The translations under genes and the position numbers were made by a program. Shown one piece after another: positions 62,362 through 64,000 of a stretch of 64,000 nt of DNA. The notes below the pieces were generated by a model. That model did not search any database, was not told the origin of the DNA, and was given only the letters and a program-made list of their open reading frames with translations. Source of the stretch: Mariniphaga sp041684965. GTDB taxonomy: Bacteria > Bacteroidota > Bacteroidia > Bacteroidales > Prolixibacteraceae. The stretch spans positions 62,001 to 126,000 of the forward strand of contig JAWLGR010000005.1 in assembly GCA_041684965.1 (NCBI GenBank), read 5' to 3'. The stretch's first letter is position 1. Each line of letters starts with the position of its first letter.

Positions 62362-64000
62362 TTATCTGCGAATTACTTTATATTGACCAATCAAACGTGA
62401 ATCTTTGGTTAGAACTATCAGATACATTCCAGATGGCTGGTTATCCAAAGAAACTGCTTCCAGATGGTGACTGTTTTTTATATCCCTTAGCAACACGCCC
62501 AACTGATTAAATACCTGGATACGGGTACCCTGCTCCAATCCATGAAGGTTTACTTTCCCGGTTGTTGGGTTCGGATAAACCTTGATTTTACCTTCAGCAA
62601 GTTTATTTGCTGAAGTGGCAAAATCAATTTCGTACATTACCACCATTTTGCCATCTGCAGAAGTTACTTTAATCCTGTCGCCTTCGTTGAGGTTACCTGA
62701 AGTTTTTTCATTTCCGTCGGCAGCCACCACAATAGCGGTTGCGCCCATTGCAGGGGTAATGTTGGTTTTGAAATCTGTAACCAACGTACTCCCTTCAGCA
62801 CCTGAAACTGTGTAATTGACCTGGTCTACCGCATAGACATTTGAAAGAATGTAGGCCAGGTAACTCGAATCAAGTATATAGGTTGTTCTCAACATCGAGA
62901 GATGATAGACCCTTTTGACCAAACCACTGGCAGAAGTCACTATTATTTTGTCATCCTGGACAATGCCCCCTTCAGTCCGTTCAAGGCCTGATTTGTCTAC
63001 AACCATCAATGTTCCACCAGTAGACGGAACTAAGTTGGAAAGCAAAACCTGCACATTGGTTCCACGGGGAATATACTGAATGAGGTTATTGCTCTGAACT
63101 ACCGTATAAACATCCGACAAAACAAATGCATCGTTTTCTGTTGAATTTGGAAGCAGTTGATAAACGATTCTTGTAACTCCGTCTTCTGCAACAACATCAA
63201 GGTAGATGCCCGAATTGACTGTAACATCAACATAGGTGGTATCGTAATTCAGGATTTTCGTGGAAACATATGCACCTTCACTGTTAATAACATCCATTGT
63301 AGCACCCATAGGGATTGTGATGTTATTTAATACGGTTCTTAACCTTGTTCCGTATTCAAAACCCGAAACAGTCCCGACTCCTGCTTCCGCAATTGCTCCG
63401 GCACTCATGGGCTGACTTTCTACAGTAATATCATATAAAACAGATGATAAAAGCGCTGTGGAACTCAACCCCTCATCCGTCACCTCCAGGCTGTATTGTG
63501 TATAGTTGGCACTGTCGGCTGACATAACAAGTAAAATATCCCCATGGGTTAAAAGTGTCTCATTTGCAAGTACCGAATCATCAGCCTTTGATTTTACAGT
63601 AAGCTCCTGGTTTTCATCATCCTTTATTATATTGCCAAGAAAGGCCGCCACTGTTGTACCGGTTTTTACACCTCTTATCTCCTCACTCATTGAATAACCA
63701 TCGCTTACTTTATAAACCAGTGAGCTAACAGTCGATTTATAATGAGTTGGCTCTATCATGTAATGCTGGCCAATATTGTTAATACTGTTGTTCCTGGCTC
63801 TTAATCCCGGATAGGGGCCCCCATTGATTTCATAATACGATTCATTGTAAAACAACCATTCACTGTCCTCATCGTTGGTGCCGAAAGAAGCCTGAAGTAC
63901 CGGATTGGGTTTATAAATATGTGGCTTTCTGATTATATGTTGCCATGCTGATATTGGAGTATGTCCTGCTATTACCCAGTTTGACAGGTCGGCCATTCCA
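62362..64000 (-). CDS. giant T9SS cargo protein, paralogue, 5' end beyond window
   Basis: 546 codons, open at the right edge; the first Met at 63996 is internal, since the paralogue aligns across it. It matches residues about 775-1316 of the 53979-57929 protein, with long near-identical stretches (VKTGTTVAAFLGNIIKDDEN; GFEYGTRLRTVLNNI; LNYDTTYVDVTVNS). The four 90-residue repeats and the sorting domain (IKVYPNPTTGKVNLHGL ... RLIGQYKVIRR) are all kept. Two heparinase/beta-helix genes lie between the paralogues. Expected to be secreted by type IX secretion and shown on the surface. Confidence 0.88.
   Translation of the reverse strand, partial: GMADLSNWVIAGHTPISAWQHIIRKPHIYKPNPVLQASFGTNDEDSEWLFYNESYYEINGGPYPGLRARNNSINNIGQHYMIEPTHYKSTVSSLVYKVSDGYSMSEEIRGVKTGTTVAAFLGNIIKDDENQELTVKSKADDSVLANETLLTHGDILLVMSADSANYTQYSLEVTDEGLSSTALLSSVLYDITVESQPMSAGAIAEAGVGTVSGFEYGTRLRTVLNNITIPMGATMDVINSEGAYVSTKILNYDTTYVDVTVNSGIYLDVVAEDGVTRIVYQLLPNSTENDAFVLSDVYTVVQSNNLIQYIPRGTNVQVLLSNLVPSTGGTLMVVDKSGLERTEGGIVQDDKIIVTSASGLVKRVYHLSMLRTTYILDSSYLAYILSNVYAVDQVNYTVSGAEGSTLVTDFKTNITPAMGATAIVVAADGNEKTSGNLNEGDRIKVTSADGKMVVMYEIDFATSANKLAEGKIKVYPNPTTGKVNLHGLEQGTRIQVFNQLGVLLRDIKNSHHLEAVSLDNQPSGMYLIVLTKDSRLIGQYKVIRR

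Overview
The window reads as a chromosomal segment of a Bacteroidota, most likely class Bacteroidia and a polysaccharide-degrading relative of the Marinilabiliales/Prolixibacteraceae (lineage inferred, not tested). The grounds are C-terminal type IX secretion (T9SS) sorting domains, heparinase II/III-family lyases, Bacteroidetes-style -7 boxes (TAnnTTTG), AT-rich leaders without Shine-Dalgarno sites, Tat-exported Gfo/Idh/MocA oxidoreductases, and housekeeping genes with Bacteroidetes-type sequences (PNPase, SucCD, PurF-like protein, DUF4870). No rRNA, tRNA, CRISPR array, transposase or integrase was seen.

Layout. 1-6.1 kb: minus-strand amino-sugar/sugar catabolic cluster (partial nagB-type deaminase, Nramp-like transporter, exported NagA-like deacetylase, two Tat-exported Gfo/Idh/MocA oxidoreductases). 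6.6-11.1 kb: Ca/Na exchanger, exported M20D amidohydrolase, DUF1080 protein, thioredoxin-fold protein. 11.4-22.4 kb: plus-strand housekeeping block (ligA, dapA, rpsO, pnp, a deoxynucleoside kinase, a large TPR lipoprotein, an M20 dipeptidase) with clear promoters and intrinsic terminators. 22.4-24 kb: small unknown locus with two possibly homologous proteins and three copies of a degenerate repeat. 24-34.6 kb: M23 endopeptidase, YitT protein, F420-type oxidoreductase, sucCD, a sugar-phosphate isomerase, isochorismatase, PurF-like protein and MBL-fold hydrolase. 34.6-35.7 kb: non-coding region rich in repeats and gene debris. 35.7-49.6 kb: Bax-inhibitor-like protein, an AT-rich T9SS cargo gene, lipoproteins, DPP-IV, MiaB, a flavin reductase, a tryptophanase-like lyase, fRMsr and hisS. 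50-64 kb: minus-strand surface glycan module with two heparinase II/III-family proteins, a parallel beta-helix T9SS protein and two paralogous giant T9SS proteins.

The most unusual feature is a pair of ladder palindromes at 34876-34979 and 49914-50006. Each has TTCG steps exactly 11 bp apart on the left arm, an 8-nt centre, and CGAA steps exactly 11 bp apart on the right arm. Both lie between convergent genes and share an identical 22-bp core. I know of no described element with this layout. Other points of interest are twin fragments of a T9SS sorting domain within heptanucleotide repeats, a PurF homologue without the N-terminal catalytic Cys, an Nramp-like transporter without the metal-binding motifs, a tryptophanase-like enzyme with a divergent PLP-lysine loop, and the tandem T9SS paralogues.
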